Assembly (NCBI GenBank): GCA_016584305.1 | Contig: JACEEZ010025355.1 | Coordinates: 259,501-323,500, forward strand | DNA from: Chionoecetes opilio | Taxonomy: Eukaryota; Arthropoda; Malacostraca; Decapoda; Majidae | Direction of reading: 5' to 3' | Length of the DNA: 64,000 bases | Part shown: positions 11,715-22,298 of the stretch, piece by piece | Position numbering within the stretch: the first letter of the stretch is position 1 | Layout: every line of letters starts with the position of its first letter | The notes under the pieces: generated by a model | Databases searched by the model: none | What the model was told of the DNA's origin: nothing | The model's input: the letters and a program-made list of their open reading frames with translations, nothing else | Program-made: the position numbers and the translations under genes

Positions 11715-12669
11715 ATTTTGAACAATGATGACCTAACATCCAATTTACATGTACTACTTACCTTTATCAATGTCTACTATTCAATGTACACTAATCAATT
11801 TTTGTAACATTTAATTAATGAATTGTGTTAGAAAACTATTTTTTTCTCTTAAAAACCTATTTCGGATGAGAAATATTAACAAAACCCAACCGAAAATGTC
11901 ACAAAAATGTAATCGATTTAGTCAGATCGGATTTTTTTTAAATCGACTTAGCACAAAAACCTGACCTGATCGAGAGAAATGGATGTCATTTTCGGATTCA
12001 GCGGTGCAAAATTGTCCTAAATCAGTAGAAAAAATTTAGACGACTTACAAAAAAAAAAAATTTGTAACCCCGTGTAATGAATCATTCAGAAAAAAAATAC
12101 CTCCAATAGTTAAGAAATATGAAGTCATTGTATTCGCCCTTCCTACATAACATTGTGGCAAAAACCAGGAACTCTCTAGTAGTTTGGAATCAGTGCCACT
12201 TTATGAACATTTATAATGAGCAACATTAGGCACTCCCAAAACGAGTTTTAGCGGCTGCTTGATCACTGTGGAGGATTCCTGCACTGAAGTGTTCAACACA
12301 ACCTCAGTGCAGGTCTGCTACAAGGATCTAGGGCTGCAATCTGTAGATGATGAACTCTCACAGACATTCAAAGGTGTGTCTGAGCATGTAAATGCTACTG
12401 ACCTGTAATATGTTACAATTATCAAGGACCTATGAGCTGATTCTCTTCGCGCCTTGAAGAAAAAAAAGTACGTACATGTTATCTGAATGAAATTATCAGG
12501 CGCTATGATATGCGGAATGCTGCACGTAAGATGAGAGGGCAGTGTGATTGAATACTTGAGGGAGCAAGGAAGGGTGGGAGAGTTAAAGGACTGCAGTGTG
12601 CAGGAAGGTACTGGATGTTGGTATCCGTTGAGGGAAAAAGTTTGTCCCTCTGTAACCATTGCTTCCATA

Positions 12670-13035
12670 TCAATGAAGGTTCTTTGTGGCATGTTTTCTG
12701 CGCATGTGATCCTTTAGGCCCTCCCTACGAGAGGACTGAAAGGGACACAGAGAACATGGAAAAGGCTTCTCCCCGGTATGGACTCTGATATGATTCACAA
12801 GACAAGCTTTCTCTGAACAGCGATAATTACAATGGGGACATTGGAAAGGCTTCTCCCCTGTATGTTTCATCCCATGGCGTGTAAAATTGCCCTTGAGGGT
12901 AGTTTTGTAAGGACAAAAGGGACACTGGTGTTCCTTGGTGGACTGTTTGGTGCCATCATGAGAGGCATCATCCCACACTATACTGGCAAAGGATGGCCCA
13001 CTTTGCTGCTGCCCTTCCCCAGTGCCAACCATCAG
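12670..13035 (-). CDS. C2H2 zinc-finger terminal exon, 3 fingers (duplication copy 1)
   Basis: The exon starts at CTG after the acceptor TCTCTCAACAG and encodes 121 residues to a stop. Three C2H2 fingers follow a 35-residue linker: HQCPFCPYKTT..., FQCPHCNYRCS... and FPCSLCPFQSS..., joined by TGEKP linkers at roughly residues 36-58, 64-86 and 92-115. It should act as the sequence-specific DNA-binding end of a nuclear transcription factor isoform. The exon lies in a segmental duplication; its partner at 18204-18821 has six fingers. Finger 2 here has E, A, C and N at helix positions -1, 2, 3 and 6, unlike any finger of the partner. The downstream 3' region is split from the rest of the duplicated block by a DNA transposon at 8722-12074. 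An upstream in-frame ATG at 13098 exists, but the acceptor and conserved phase argue for a spliced start. Confidence 0.82.
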   Translation of the reverse strand: MMVGTGEGQQQSGPSFASIVWDDASHDGTKQSTKEHQCPFCPYKTTLKGNFTRHGMKHTGEKPFQCPHCNYRCSEKACLVNHIRVHTGEKPFPCSLCPFQSSRREGLKDHMRRKHATKNLH

Positions 13036-13232
13036 CTGTTGAGAGAGACTTTGATGAGGCAAGCAGTCAGTCATTCTAAGAAATGTGAAAGTCCACATAA
13101 ATCTTAATTAAGGCATTTACAATAGAATTTTGTTTATTAAGTCTGTGTTAAGGTGTAAAGAAATCAATGAAAAGATCAACAGAAATGAGTTGTGTATTTT
13201 GGCTGGACAATGTGAAATGCAGCTTTTCTTGC

Positions 13233-14016
13233 GTTATCTTGAATGTGAATATTAGTCATAATCAGGGGATATTTAGTCTATGAGAGCTCCATAAGGGGAT
13301 CATACTTTAATTCAGGTAAAAAAAATTGATTTATTGAAAATGTTTGCGTCAACTCGTTGGGTTCACACGCAAGGGGAACTACCCGCTGGCTGATGTAGAA
13401 GGCATTCTTTTCCATTTAAATGGCTGAGTATTTAAAGGCCAGGGTCACCCTGCCACGCCTACTTTTTTCTTTTCCCTTATATACATATTTTTTTGCGTAT
13501 TTCATATTCTAATATCGATGTACAACAACTGCGGCTAAGTTCCCCGGCAGGCAGCAAGGCGGAGGGAGGAAGGGAGCCAAGGGACAGATTAGTGATCGAT
13601 AAACAGCGTTCTCACGCTGCCTTGCCAACCTCTGGCTTTTGTTGGCTTCATTCTGGCTTCATTCCAAGCTCTGGCTACATCAGAGCAAGGCAAAATCTGC
13701 TGGCCTGAAGAGAGTAACAATCGTGTCCCAGTTCACAATAATCGAGCACAATTTTGGATACGAGGCCAACAAATTCCAGGAATTCTTTGGCTTTTCCTCA
13801 ACATCCCAAGCTGTGACTTCAAGGAGGAGAATGGATAAAATCAAAACATCAACTAGGTAAACACAGTAAGAAGCGGAGAAGGACAAGAGAAAAGGCAACA
13901 CCTGGCGGACCTGACTACAAGCCCGGTGGCTTTGATGTGGGATCGTCCGTGGCGACAAGGAGGTGCTTGGCTACCACTGACACCCTACCTTCAAGGGATA
14001 ATATGTTGTTGATATA
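13233..14016. other. Unannotated stretch
   Basis: Between the duplication and the next TIR element I see no gene, repeat end or RNA. An open stretch around 13493-13860 lacks any recognisable domain. Confidence 0.5.
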
Positions 14017-14510
14017 CACTAGGGTCCCACATAAAACGAGAAATTGGTCGATAAACGAGGTCGTTTTATGTGAATTCGATCTATGTGAAACACATATCCT
14101 ATGGGAAAAACGTATATTGGTCAATCGGTCCTCCTGCCCGTACCCGTACATTTATACTTGTTGCATACACTCATACCGCGATTTACGAACACTCTATTTA
14201 CGAATTTTCGAAGCTACGAATAAAATCATTTTGTCCCAAAATTCGGTTTACACACGAATAATTCGAAGTTACGAACAAAAGTTCGTAAATTCATAAACAA
14301 AAATAAACAAAAAAATTTAATACATAAATAGTAAGAATATTTATAACACCTAAATATTGTAAAAAGTTCAGTAAACAGAACCATTGGCTCAGCACATCCA
14401 CACGCGGGGACGCTCAAGATTGTTTGTTTACATATTCTCCGACCGGTCGTGCTGTGTTTATGAACATTATTGTGTATAATCAGACATTTCAGTGATTATT
14501 TCAGTGAATA

Positions 14511-14760
14511 ATGCCTCCCAAGCATGGTGCCAGTGCTAGTGTGGGTGGTCCTAAGCCCAAGAAAGCCAGAAAAGCCATAACTAGAGTTTAAGATAGCGAT
14601 TGTCAAGAAATTTGACGAAGGCGTGCGAGTGATGGACATGGCTAATTGGTTTAGCCTTTCCCCGTCGACTGTTGTAACTATTAAGAAGGACAAGGAGAAG
14701 AGTATGTCAAGTGCTAAAAGTGCTACCCCTTTGAGTGCATTAAAAAGGTGTCCACGGTAA
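14511..14760 (+). pseudogene. Tigger/CENP-B-like transposase relic, N-terminal HTH
   Basis: The ATG at 14511 starts MPPKHGASASVGGPKPKKAR, followed after a one-base frameshift and stop near 14590 by KIAIVKKFDEGVRVMDMANW and FSLSPSTVVTIKKDKEK. This is the CENP-B N-terminal HTH of Tigger-type transposases. Nothing of the CENP-B second HTH or DDE domain is seen after about 14760, so it is truncated. Confidence 0.75.
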
Positions 14761-15632
14761 GGGAAGAACAGAGGCGATGTAGGTCACAAGAGGAAGAAGA
14801 GTGAGGCGCTCGTAAACACTTGTCTCTCGCCTCCCTATGAACAACATGTCATTATCTCCAAAAGTAATGATTTGCGACGGAAGTTCATAGAGAAAATGTT
14901 TCCTAGAATCCAATAAGATAAACAGAAATCAGACTGTGTACCGTAGATAACATGGATGTAATAAGGGAAGTATTAACGCCACCACACGTCTAAATCAAAA
15001 AAAAAAGTTGTCCTGGCGACTTTAGTGTTCTCTACGGTAGGGAGTTTCGGTCCAAAGAGGAACGTATCTCAAATTAAATAATGGGGTTAAATGGGATAAA
15101 AAACATTCAATTTACTAATTTTCGATTTACAAACAGTTTTTCAGAAACGTAACCCATTCGTAAATCGAGGTGGCCGTGTACCAGTACAGTACATGGTATT
15201 ATTTTACACTAGGATCGAAATTCCCTACACAATTGGGAGTATGGTTTCTGTTTACCTCATTGGATTCTAGGATACATTCTTTTGGACTCAACTTTTGAGT
15301 CCAAATAATAATGACATGTCAAAAGATAATGATATGTTGTTCATAGGGAGACGAGAGACAAGTGTTTGTTTACGTGCGGCGTGCCTATATTCCTCTTGTG
15401 ACCTACATCGCCTCTGTTCTTCCCTTGCCGCGAACACTTTTAATGCAGATTTGGCTTTAGTTAGGAGGTTAAAGCGTGGGATTAGGTTAGGTTAGTGACT
15501 CAAAAGCAAGTTGCCATAAACCTGGTTTAACTCTCGTTTGCATGCCTCGCCAGAACTGTTTTTCTTGTTGTTTTAGGGCTGCGAGGATCCCTTGGGGAAC
15601 ACTATGAGCCCTGGTGATGTCCTATGATGCTA

Positions 15633-16088
15633 TCACAGGCGCGGTAGTTGACCTGTCTTCCTTAGGAAAGCACAGGTGAGGCGGATGATGGCGTGTTGCC
15701 GGGAGGGGGGAACGCCAGCTGCCACCAGCAGGGTGGGCAGGTCAAAGGTGGTGACGTTCACGGAGAGGAGTTGAGACTGTAGCACTACACAGTGTGAGTG
15801 GAAGCGCGGACACTGTAGCAGAAAGTGTTCAATAGTCTCCAGAACATTCATGCACCAAGGGCAGTGGGGGTCAGGGGATAGACGGAGGCGATGCAGGTGA
15901 GCCGTGAGTGTCGTGTGCCCCAGGCGGAGGCGGGTGAAAGTGACATCCAGGACGCGGGACTTTGTCCTTATCCACGGCTGGGGGGAGGAGACACTTCGGT
16001 ATTGGCCCATGGAGGTGATGCGGAGGGCATAGCCGAGCGTGTTATTCCAGGTGAAGCGGCAGACCCGGGAGATGAGGCGTTTAGCCAA
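15633..16088 (-). pseudogene. LINE ORF2 C-terminal region
   Basis: The open 151-codon stretch reads LISRVCRFTWNNTLGYALRI, then VTFTRLRLGHTTLTAHLHRL and DPHCPWCMNVLETIEHFLLQC, and ends RKTGQLPRL-stop. The TRLRLGHT / CPWC / EHFLLQCPRF order is the usual end of ORF2 in Jockey/I-type non-LTR retrotransposons (end of the RNase H region plus a CCHC-like knuckle). The reverse transcriptase is absent. The same tail is found at 100-235, 7059-7312, 23008-23250, 34790-35430 and 43440-43702. Confidence 0.7.
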
Positions 16089-16214
16089 AATGTATACAAT
16101 TTTGGAATTCTATTTATTAAAAAAAAATTAAAAATGTAAAAATATTATATTTTAGGTTGTTCGCTTTATAGGGGAAACGCTTTATGCGAACACGCTTTAT
16201 GCGGGACCCTAGTG

Positions 16215-17008
16215 TATGTGTGTGTGTTATTTACACAAACATGCATATATACATCAACAACAGGGGACCAGGAGCCTGAATGTTGAAGAGTCCGACTAGG
16301 CGAGGGGGAACCTCCCCCACATGGCCACACATGGGTAGTCAAAACGTGACCTGAACTTGACCTGACCTCTCACTACTGACCTCCCAGGGCTAGTTAATGG
16401 ATTATATATGCAAGTAAATATTCACATTTTATATTCCTCTCTATTATCTGTATGGTGGTGTAGTGGGCAACATAAATGTGCAATTATCTTGAAATAAATT
16501 TTTTTACATGAAAGTTAGAATAATTCTGCGTGTAATTCAGGGATTTCAAACACTCTTGTTGCAAAATAATCCTGACACGGGTATCTATTAACAATAACAT
16601 TGCTAGACCTTCCTTCCCTTAGACAAATTTATTACCAATTTTTCAATGACTATTTTCTGGCAGGGAAAAAACCCTCATTTTCCTCATGTGGTTGAATATT
16701 CATGTTTTCAGCTAGGTTTTTGGGAATGCTGTTGTACGTACTTGAGGGTGTTTTTTTTATCTAAGGATGAAAAGGGAATTGCCATACTCTTCATAGATTT
16801 GAAGCCATTACACTTTTGGGAGATCTCAAAAATTTGCCATTTATTTTTTGTGTGCAAAAACTACTGATGTGAGTTTGATCAAATTACAGGAACAATAGCA
16901 TCACATAGCCATGCATTTCTTGTAGAAAAAACTTTAGACATAGTTGAAAAACTAAGGTTAGGAGGACCGAAGAACTGATAGTCGTGACTGCATCTGAGTA
17001 CGATCCCC
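16215..17008. other. Unannotated stretch
   Basis: AT-rich sequence between the TIR element and duplication copy 2. I see no gene, repeat end or RNA. Confidence 0.5.
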
Positions 17009-19019
17009 TTAACTTGTCTGATCAGGATTATTGAAGTTAGCTTCCAACTTCCAATAACAGATGTTACCTTTGATAAACATCTACAATCAGATTATTGTTT
17101 CAGTGCCCAACATTGGCCTGGATATGCAGGAGTGTGAAAGGCACTATATGGGACAGAGTGAGATGGCGCAGTGTGGTGTACAGGGGGTGACGCAGGGCTG
17201 AGTTGTGACACCTTAGGCAGTATGAAAGTGGTGGGGTAAACCACTGGGAATGGGGCCGGGTTATGGAGCAACCCTGGGCAAGCTGGCCTGGCTGGCCCTG
17301 GTGCAGATTTAGGGGATACAATAATAAATGGCCAATGCAAAATAAATTGAAACATGTTTATACATTAAGGTAGAACATAAAAATTTCTTTGAATTCACAA
17401 CAGGTTCTCTATTTTATTAAGTAAAATAACATTGCTTGTTTTACAAATATATTTTGGCAGGGTATCATTTTGCTCTCCATTATCATCACCTATAAAAACC
17501 TTTTCTTGTAGTTTACAAGTGAGAAAGAATCATAGTTTGTAAATTGCAGTTGAAGGCCACCGTGGACATTGCATGAAATGTGGCAAGCAACTAAATTAAC
17601 AACCATCATAATGAATCATTCAGAAAAAAAATACCTCCAATAGTTAAGAAATATGAAGTCATTGTATTCGCCCTTCCTACATAACATTGTGGCAAAAACC
17701 AGGAACTCTCTAGTAGTTTGGAATCAGTGCCACTTTATGAACATTTATAATGAGCAACATTAGGCACTCCCAAAACGAGTTTTAGCAGCTGCTTGATCAC
17801 TGTGGAGGATTCCTGCACTGAAGTGTTCAACACAACCTCAGTGCAGGTCTGCTACAAGGATCTAGGGCTGCAATCTGTAGATGATGAACTCTCACAGACA
17901 TTCAAAGGTGTGTCTGAGCATGTAACTGCTACTGACCTGTAATATGTTACAATTATCAAGGACCTATGAGCTGATTCTCTTCGCACCTTGAAGAAAAAAA
18001 AGTACGTACATGTTATCTGAATGAAACTATCAGGCGCTATGATATGCGGAATGTTGCACGTAAGATGAGAGGGCAGTGTGATTGAATAGTTGAGGGAGCA
18101 AGGAAGGGTGGGAGAGTTAAAGGACTGCAGTGTGCAGGAAGGTACTGGATGTTGATGTCCGTTGATGGAAAAAGTTTGTCCCTCTGTAACCATTGCTTCC
18201 ATCTCAATGAAGGTTCTTTGTGGCATGTTTGCTGCGCATGTGATCCTTTAGGTCCTCCCTATGAGAGGCCTGGTAGGAACACTGGGAACATTGGAAAGGC
18301 TTCTCCCCAGTATGGACTCTGTTATGCCTCACAAGGCTAGCTTTCAGTGAACAGCGATAATTACAATGGGGACATTGGAAAGGCTTCTTTCCAGTATGGA
18401 CTCTGTTATGCTTCACAAGATGAGCTTTCTGTGAACAGCGATAATTACAATGGGCGCATTGGAAAGGCTTCTCCCCAGTATGGACTCTGATATGCTTCAC
18501 AAGATTAGTTTTCAGTGAACAGCGATAATTACAATGGGGACATTGGAAAGGCTTCTTTCTAGTATGGACTCTGATATGCTTCACAAGATTACCTTTCAGT
18601 GAACAGCGATAATTACAATAGGGACATTGGAAAGGCTTCTCCCCTGTATGTTTCATCCCATGGCGTTTAAAATTGCCCTTGAGGGTAGTTTTGTACGGAC
18701 AAAAGGGACACTGGTGTTCCTTGGTGGACTGTTCGGTGCCATCATGAGAGGCATCATCCCACACTATACTGGCAAAGGATGGCCCACTTTGCTGCTGCCC
18801 TTCCCCAGTGCCAACCATCAGCTGTTGAGAGAGACTTTGATGAGGCAAGCAGTCAGTCATTCTAAGAAATGTGAAAGTCCACATAAATCTTAATTAAGGC
18901 GTTTACAATAGAATTTTGTTTATTAAGTCTGTGTTAAGGTGTAAAGAAATCAATGCAAAGATCAACAGAAATGAGTTGTGTATTTTGGCTGGACAATGTG
19001 AAATGCAGCTTTTCTTGCA
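17009..19019 (-). repeat. Segmental duplication, copy 2 (contains exon 18204-18821)
   Basis: This block matches 8118-8721 joined to 12079-13232 along its whole length, at roughly 98 percent identity by eye. It holds the six-finger exon, its acceptor, its 3' region and about 1.2 kb beyond. It lacks the DNA transposon found in copy 1, so it preserves the empty insertion site near 17613. Similarity begins at TTAACTTGTCTG and ends at CAGCTTTTCTTGC. Confidence 0.9.
18204..18821 (-). CDS. C2H2 zinc-finger terminal exon, 6 fingers (duplication copy 2)
   Basis: This 205-residue exon starts at CTG after TCTCTCAACAG, in the same phase as all its neighbours. It is nearly identical to 12670-13035 at both ends but carries six fingers instead of three. 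Fingers 2-5 share the frame CNYRCS-x-K-x-x-LV-x-H and differ at helix positions -1 (L,L,Q,L), 2 (G,T,A,A), 3 (N,N,H,S) and 6 (K,K,K,R), the residues that read DNA bases in the canonical C2H2 model. The linkers are TGEKP except two variants, TRKKP and TGKKP. The first and last fingers match the partner exon closely. The extra 252 bp is exactly three 84-bp finger units, so finger number changed by unequal exchange after or during duplication. Confidence 0.85.
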   Translation of the reverse strand: MMVGTGEGQQQSGPSFASIVWDDASHDGTEQSTKEHQCPFCPYKTTLKGNFKRHGMKHTGEKPFQCPYCNYRCSLKGNLVKHIRVHTRKKPFQCPHCNYRCSLKTNLVKHIRVHTGEKPFQCAHCNYRCSQKAHLVKHNRVHTGKKPFQCPHCNYRCSLKASLVRHNRVHTGEKPFQCSQCSYQASHREDLKDHMRSKHATKNLH

Positions 19020-19814
19020 TAATCCCCCTTTTAACGCACTTTGATGCCAATGGCGTGATTTGGAATTTGTCGCCAATTGGCACCGTAACGCTATTGGCGT
19101 CTAATTCAACAAAAATAATGTTTTAATATAGTTATATTCACTACTTTGGTGTAAATTTTTGTCAGGGCATAGGTTTCCTCACGCTCAAAGAAATTAAATA
19201 ACTAACAACCTTTTGCACCGGCATTATTTAGACCGCTGGGCCTAAAACCAAGGCAGTTTTCCTCTGACAAGGTCTCAGGCACACCTTTCGCCGGGATACT
19301 GTGGGATTTAAATCCTTCCACGTCCTCTTAGTGCACACGGCCTAGTGGATATACAGTACAGTACCCTCCCGAGTTTCGCGCTTGCTTTCTTCCCAAGGTA
19401 TAGCGCAAAACTAGCGGATCGCGAAACTCTGGTATTGAAAACACGGTAAAAATGCTTATTTAGTCCGGTGCGAGGTGTACCTACTGTATTTTACAGCTTA
19501 TAAGACTCACTTTTTCCCCCAAAAAATATCCTGAAAATGCTCCAAGCCCCTGTCCACCCAGCAGTGAATGGGTGCCGGGTGTTAGCCAAGGGTTTGTGAC
19601 CCGCCTCCCGGGGTGGTGGCTTCGGTCAACACTACGTAGAGGAGAGGAGGAGAGGAGCTTGAGCTTGAGTTGGGAGTCACCCAGCACATGCTGTCGGTGA
19701 AGCCTTTAGTCCGGCGTTATCCCACACACGTATTCCTACTAACCTACGAACGATACTTGATCTTGATCTGGATATTACAGGTGTCCTATTCTTCATATGC
19801 CAGGCCTTTGAACC

Positions 19815-20535
19815 GGTGTTGGATAAAATAAGTAACACCTCGAAATAAGTAGCACCTGACCTCACACCCCTGTCGATCCTTACTTATTTACCACAAAATA
19901 CTCCTTTGTAAGTGATTAACAAGGACGTGTGTGGTACTGTGGTTGCTGGAGGTACTGGAGGAGACAGGAGGGAAGAGAGGAAGCCATTGGAGGTACCATA
20001 GAGAAGGGAGGAAAGCATTAGTGTAGTGATTAGTTAGTAAGAGCAAGGCATTTGAGTGATCTAGCTCTGTACACGTTTTATGTCTATTTAGTGTGCTTTT
20101 ATGTATGACAAGGCAGGTGAAGTGATTATCTTGTTAAAAACTTACATCTCTGTCTCTCTCGATTCGTCTTCTTGTGACCTTTGCCGCTTAGTATCGCTTC
20201 ATAGGTTCTCTTCAAACTTCGTTTCCTTTGTTAACAGATTTTTCAACTCTTCCCTTGTCTATTTCACCTGGGATACTAAAACATTTTCATTTGTTTTGGT
20301 CTGTGTGAGTGAGGGCATCAGCTGATGGTTGTGTGACAGTGTTATACGGCAATAACACTTGTCAAAATGCCTTCCTCTCTTCTCTCCTGTCTCGTCCAGT
20401 ACCTCCAGAAACCACAGTACAACACACGTCATGGTTAATCACTTATAAAGGAGTATTTTGTGGTAAATAAGTATGGAACGGCGGGGGTGTAAGGTTTAAA
20501 GGTGCTACTTATTTCAAGGTGTTACCTATCTTATT
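19815..20535. repeat. Foldback repeat
   Basis: The arms 19815-19975 and 20390-20535 are inverted copies of each other (for example CCACAAAATACTCCTTT against AAAGGAGTATTTTGTGG). The central 400 bp has a small open stretch with no recognised product. Confidence 0.65.
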
Positions 20536-20559
20536 TAATTATCCTTGATGGGAGGGTTG

Positions 20560-20805
20560 TAAAATCCACTTAAAATCTTTCTTTGAACCGTCGAGTGGCC
20601 TAAGAACACCCACACGCTGCCCATTAACTCTACCTCGATTGCGAGGGCATCAGAGGACACAGGGGGTGGCATGAGCCTCTAATCACAGGCGTCACTATAG
20701 AAATTATGTCTCTGCTTCACCACGGACGAGGGCTAACCATCACAGCCCTCAAGTGAACCTCCAGGGCCTACCATCCCACCCCTGGAGCTCACGGCCTAAC
20801 GGAGC
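20560..20805 (+). repeat. SINE body, truncated
   Basis: The plus-strand copy of the SINE body is seen in inverse orientation at 28315-28440, 33210-33345 and 46010-46290. It shares CGTCGAGTGGCCTAAGAACA and ends with CACCCCTGGAGCTCAC before a CA repeat. The tRNA-like head is missing here. Confidence 0.65.
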
Positions 20806-20806
20806 A

Positions 20807-20809
20807 CAC

Positions 20810-20851
<42 letters not shown>
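20807..20851. repeat. (CA)n microsatellite
   Basis: About 20 uninterrupted CA units follow the SINE end. Confidence 0.9.
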
Positions 20852-20852
<1 letters not shown>

Positions 20853-20855
<3 letters not shown>

Positions 20856-21212
20856 ACTCCCAAAACTTGAGAAAAGAAGAGAAAGGGGAGATTTTATAGC
20901 AGTGTATAGAGCATCAATGGGTCTGGAAAAAATTGATAGAAATTATCTGTTTGTGTGGGACGACAGAAGTACAAGAGGTCATGAGAAGAAATTGAAAAGG
21001 ACAACATGCAAGAGGGATATAAAAAAATACAGCTTCCTGTATAGAAGCATAGAAGCCTGGAACAACCTTGATGCAAAGTGATTAATGCAAGAAGTATTCA
21101 GGACTTCAAAGGCAGACTGGATAATAGTAGATTTGGAGACGGGACAGTACGAGCATAGCTCTTTTCCTGTATGTTACAACTAGGTAAATACAACTAGGTA
21201 AATACACACAGC
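20853..21212 (+). pseudogene. LINE ORF2 3' end and tail
   Basis: The reading contains FVWDDRSTRGHEKKLKRTTC and KKYSFLYRSIEAWNNL, then an AACTAGGTAAATAC tandem tail. It matches the end of the longer LINE copy at 41598-43085. A one-base deletion near 21080 breaks it. Confidence 0.7.
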
Positions 21213-21412
21213 TGTCAGCTGTGTGTAACAGACGCGCTCAGAAGGCTCCTAACACAACTGGCTATTGTGACTGGCTGTTGTGGCCAAACAAGGACACAGA
21301 GGACCCAAAAAGACCTTGAGTACCTACAGGTGAGAGCTATGCAGTTTAATAGTCCCGTCTTCATATGATTAGCCTAAAAACTGAAAAAATAGAAGTGAAA
21401 AAGTAAACAAAG

Positions 21413-22298
21413 ATGGATGATCCCGCCAAGACACCTTTCATCAGTTTTGATACCAAAGAAAAAGACATATTAGGGCTGAAAACGAACCAGAGAAGAGTCT
21501 TAATGCTGGAAAGCGTGGTACACGAAATGATGTATAAATAGATAAGATGGAAATGAAAGTGTTCGTACTGGAAAAAGATAATACTATTTAAAAAAATAGA
21601 GTGAACGAATTAAATGGAAAACAAGACGACGAAAAGGTAGTGAAAATGCATGCAGAAATTAATGCAGTACATAAGAAATGGAAAATGACACAAGAGGAAA
21701 TGAAAGATGAAAGAAAGACATGGAAGATAGAACAAGAAAAAGACCAAGAAAGCTTACGTCAGATAATGGAAGATCAAGAAAATGAAAAGAAAAATCTGAC
21801 CAAAGAAGTAGTCAAAGTAATCAAACAAAAGGAAAACTTAGTTAGAGATACGGTGGACAAAAAGAAATGTGTCATCATTTTCGGTCTCAAAGAAAAAGTG
21901 CTGCCCAAGAAAAACATAAGAGAAGACGAAGAAAAGAAAGTGTCAAAAGAAATATTTATAGTGTAGAAGAAATAGAAGAGATACACAGGTTAGGCAAATA
22001 TGAGGGGGGAGGGGCCCGCCCCTTAAAAGTTAAGTTTAGGTCACAAAATACAGCACAAGATATATTGTCTAAGGCATGGAAACTGGCAAAGACAGAAGAA
22101 TACAAGAAAATATGGATAAGAAAAGATATGAATGAGGAAGAAAGAGCCAGTCTGAATGTACTGTTTAAAGAAGCCAAAGAAAAAAACGAATTGAGAACGG
22201 AAGAGGAAAAACAAATTCTATTGGAGAGTTTTAGACCAAAAACTGAAGAAGTGGTATCTAAAAGAGAGAGTAAGAGAAGACAGTTCAAAGGAAAATGA
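21413..22298 (+). pseudogene. LINE ORF1-like coiled-coil protein, frameshifted
   Basis: The ATG at 21413 opens MDDPAKTPFISFDTKEKDIL. Several stops and shifts divide the rest into 21601-21966 and 21867-22298. The composition is extremely Lys/Glu-rich (EVVKVIKQKENL, MHAEINAVHKKWKMTQEEMK) and predicts a long coiled coil, followed by the segment EDVSKEIFIV/IHRLGKYEGGGARPLKVKF. ARPLKVKF sits where ORF1 proteins have their RNA-binding RRM/CTD. It directly precedes an endonuclease segment, as in a LINE. Confidence 0.6.

Larger units (their letters stand above)
8722..12074 (+). mobile_element. Chapaev/CMC-like DNA transposon with long TIRs and TAAT target duplication
   Basis: The ends are defined by the empty site in the other duplication copy. 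TAAT flanks the insert at 8718-8721 and 12075-12078, where copy 2 has a single TAAT. The imperfect terminal inverted repeats run for over 100 bp; both share CTGATTTAGGACAATTTTG and start near CACTGG / CACGGG. A 4-bp target duplication with CACTG-type ends fits the Chapaev (CMC) group. The element carries one broken transposase-like gene (9413-11714), which is interrupted by a hAT MITE. Confidence 0.8.
8118..13232 (-). repeat. Segmental duplication, copy 1, interrupted by a transposon
   Basis: The two duplicated parts are 8118-8721 and 12079-13232, separated by the transposon at 8722-12074 and its target-site copy. Without the insert this copy is 252 bp shorter than copy 2, fully explained by three fewer zinc fingers. 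The parts downstream of the exon (lower coordinates) are now about 3.35 kb farther away. Confidence 0.88.
14017..16214. mobile_element. TA-flanked TIR element (CACTAGGGTCCC ends)
   Basis: The ends CACTAGGGTCCCACATAAAA and CACTAGGGTCCCGCATAAAG (inverted) are flanked by TA at 14015-14016 and 16215-16216. The interior is composite: a further element with GATTTACGAA-type ends (about 14176-15185), a pogo-type HTH relic, a tract shared with the MITE at 38358-38824, and a LINE tail. Confidence 0.75.

Noticed and set aside
12318..12692. Open frame overlapping the end of exon 12670-13035 (twin 17852-18226)
   Set aside because: Out of frame with the zinc fingers and without any motif; a chance frame in the 3' region.
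12670..13098. ATG at 13098 (and 18884) as the true start of a stand-alone zinc-finger gene
   Set aside because: All eight exons share a phase-0 CAG acceptor just before the linker, and most have no ATG, so a spliced start is more consistent.
13493..13958. Open frames around a GC-richer patch
   Set aside because: No domain, no splice or repeat pattern in common with the array.
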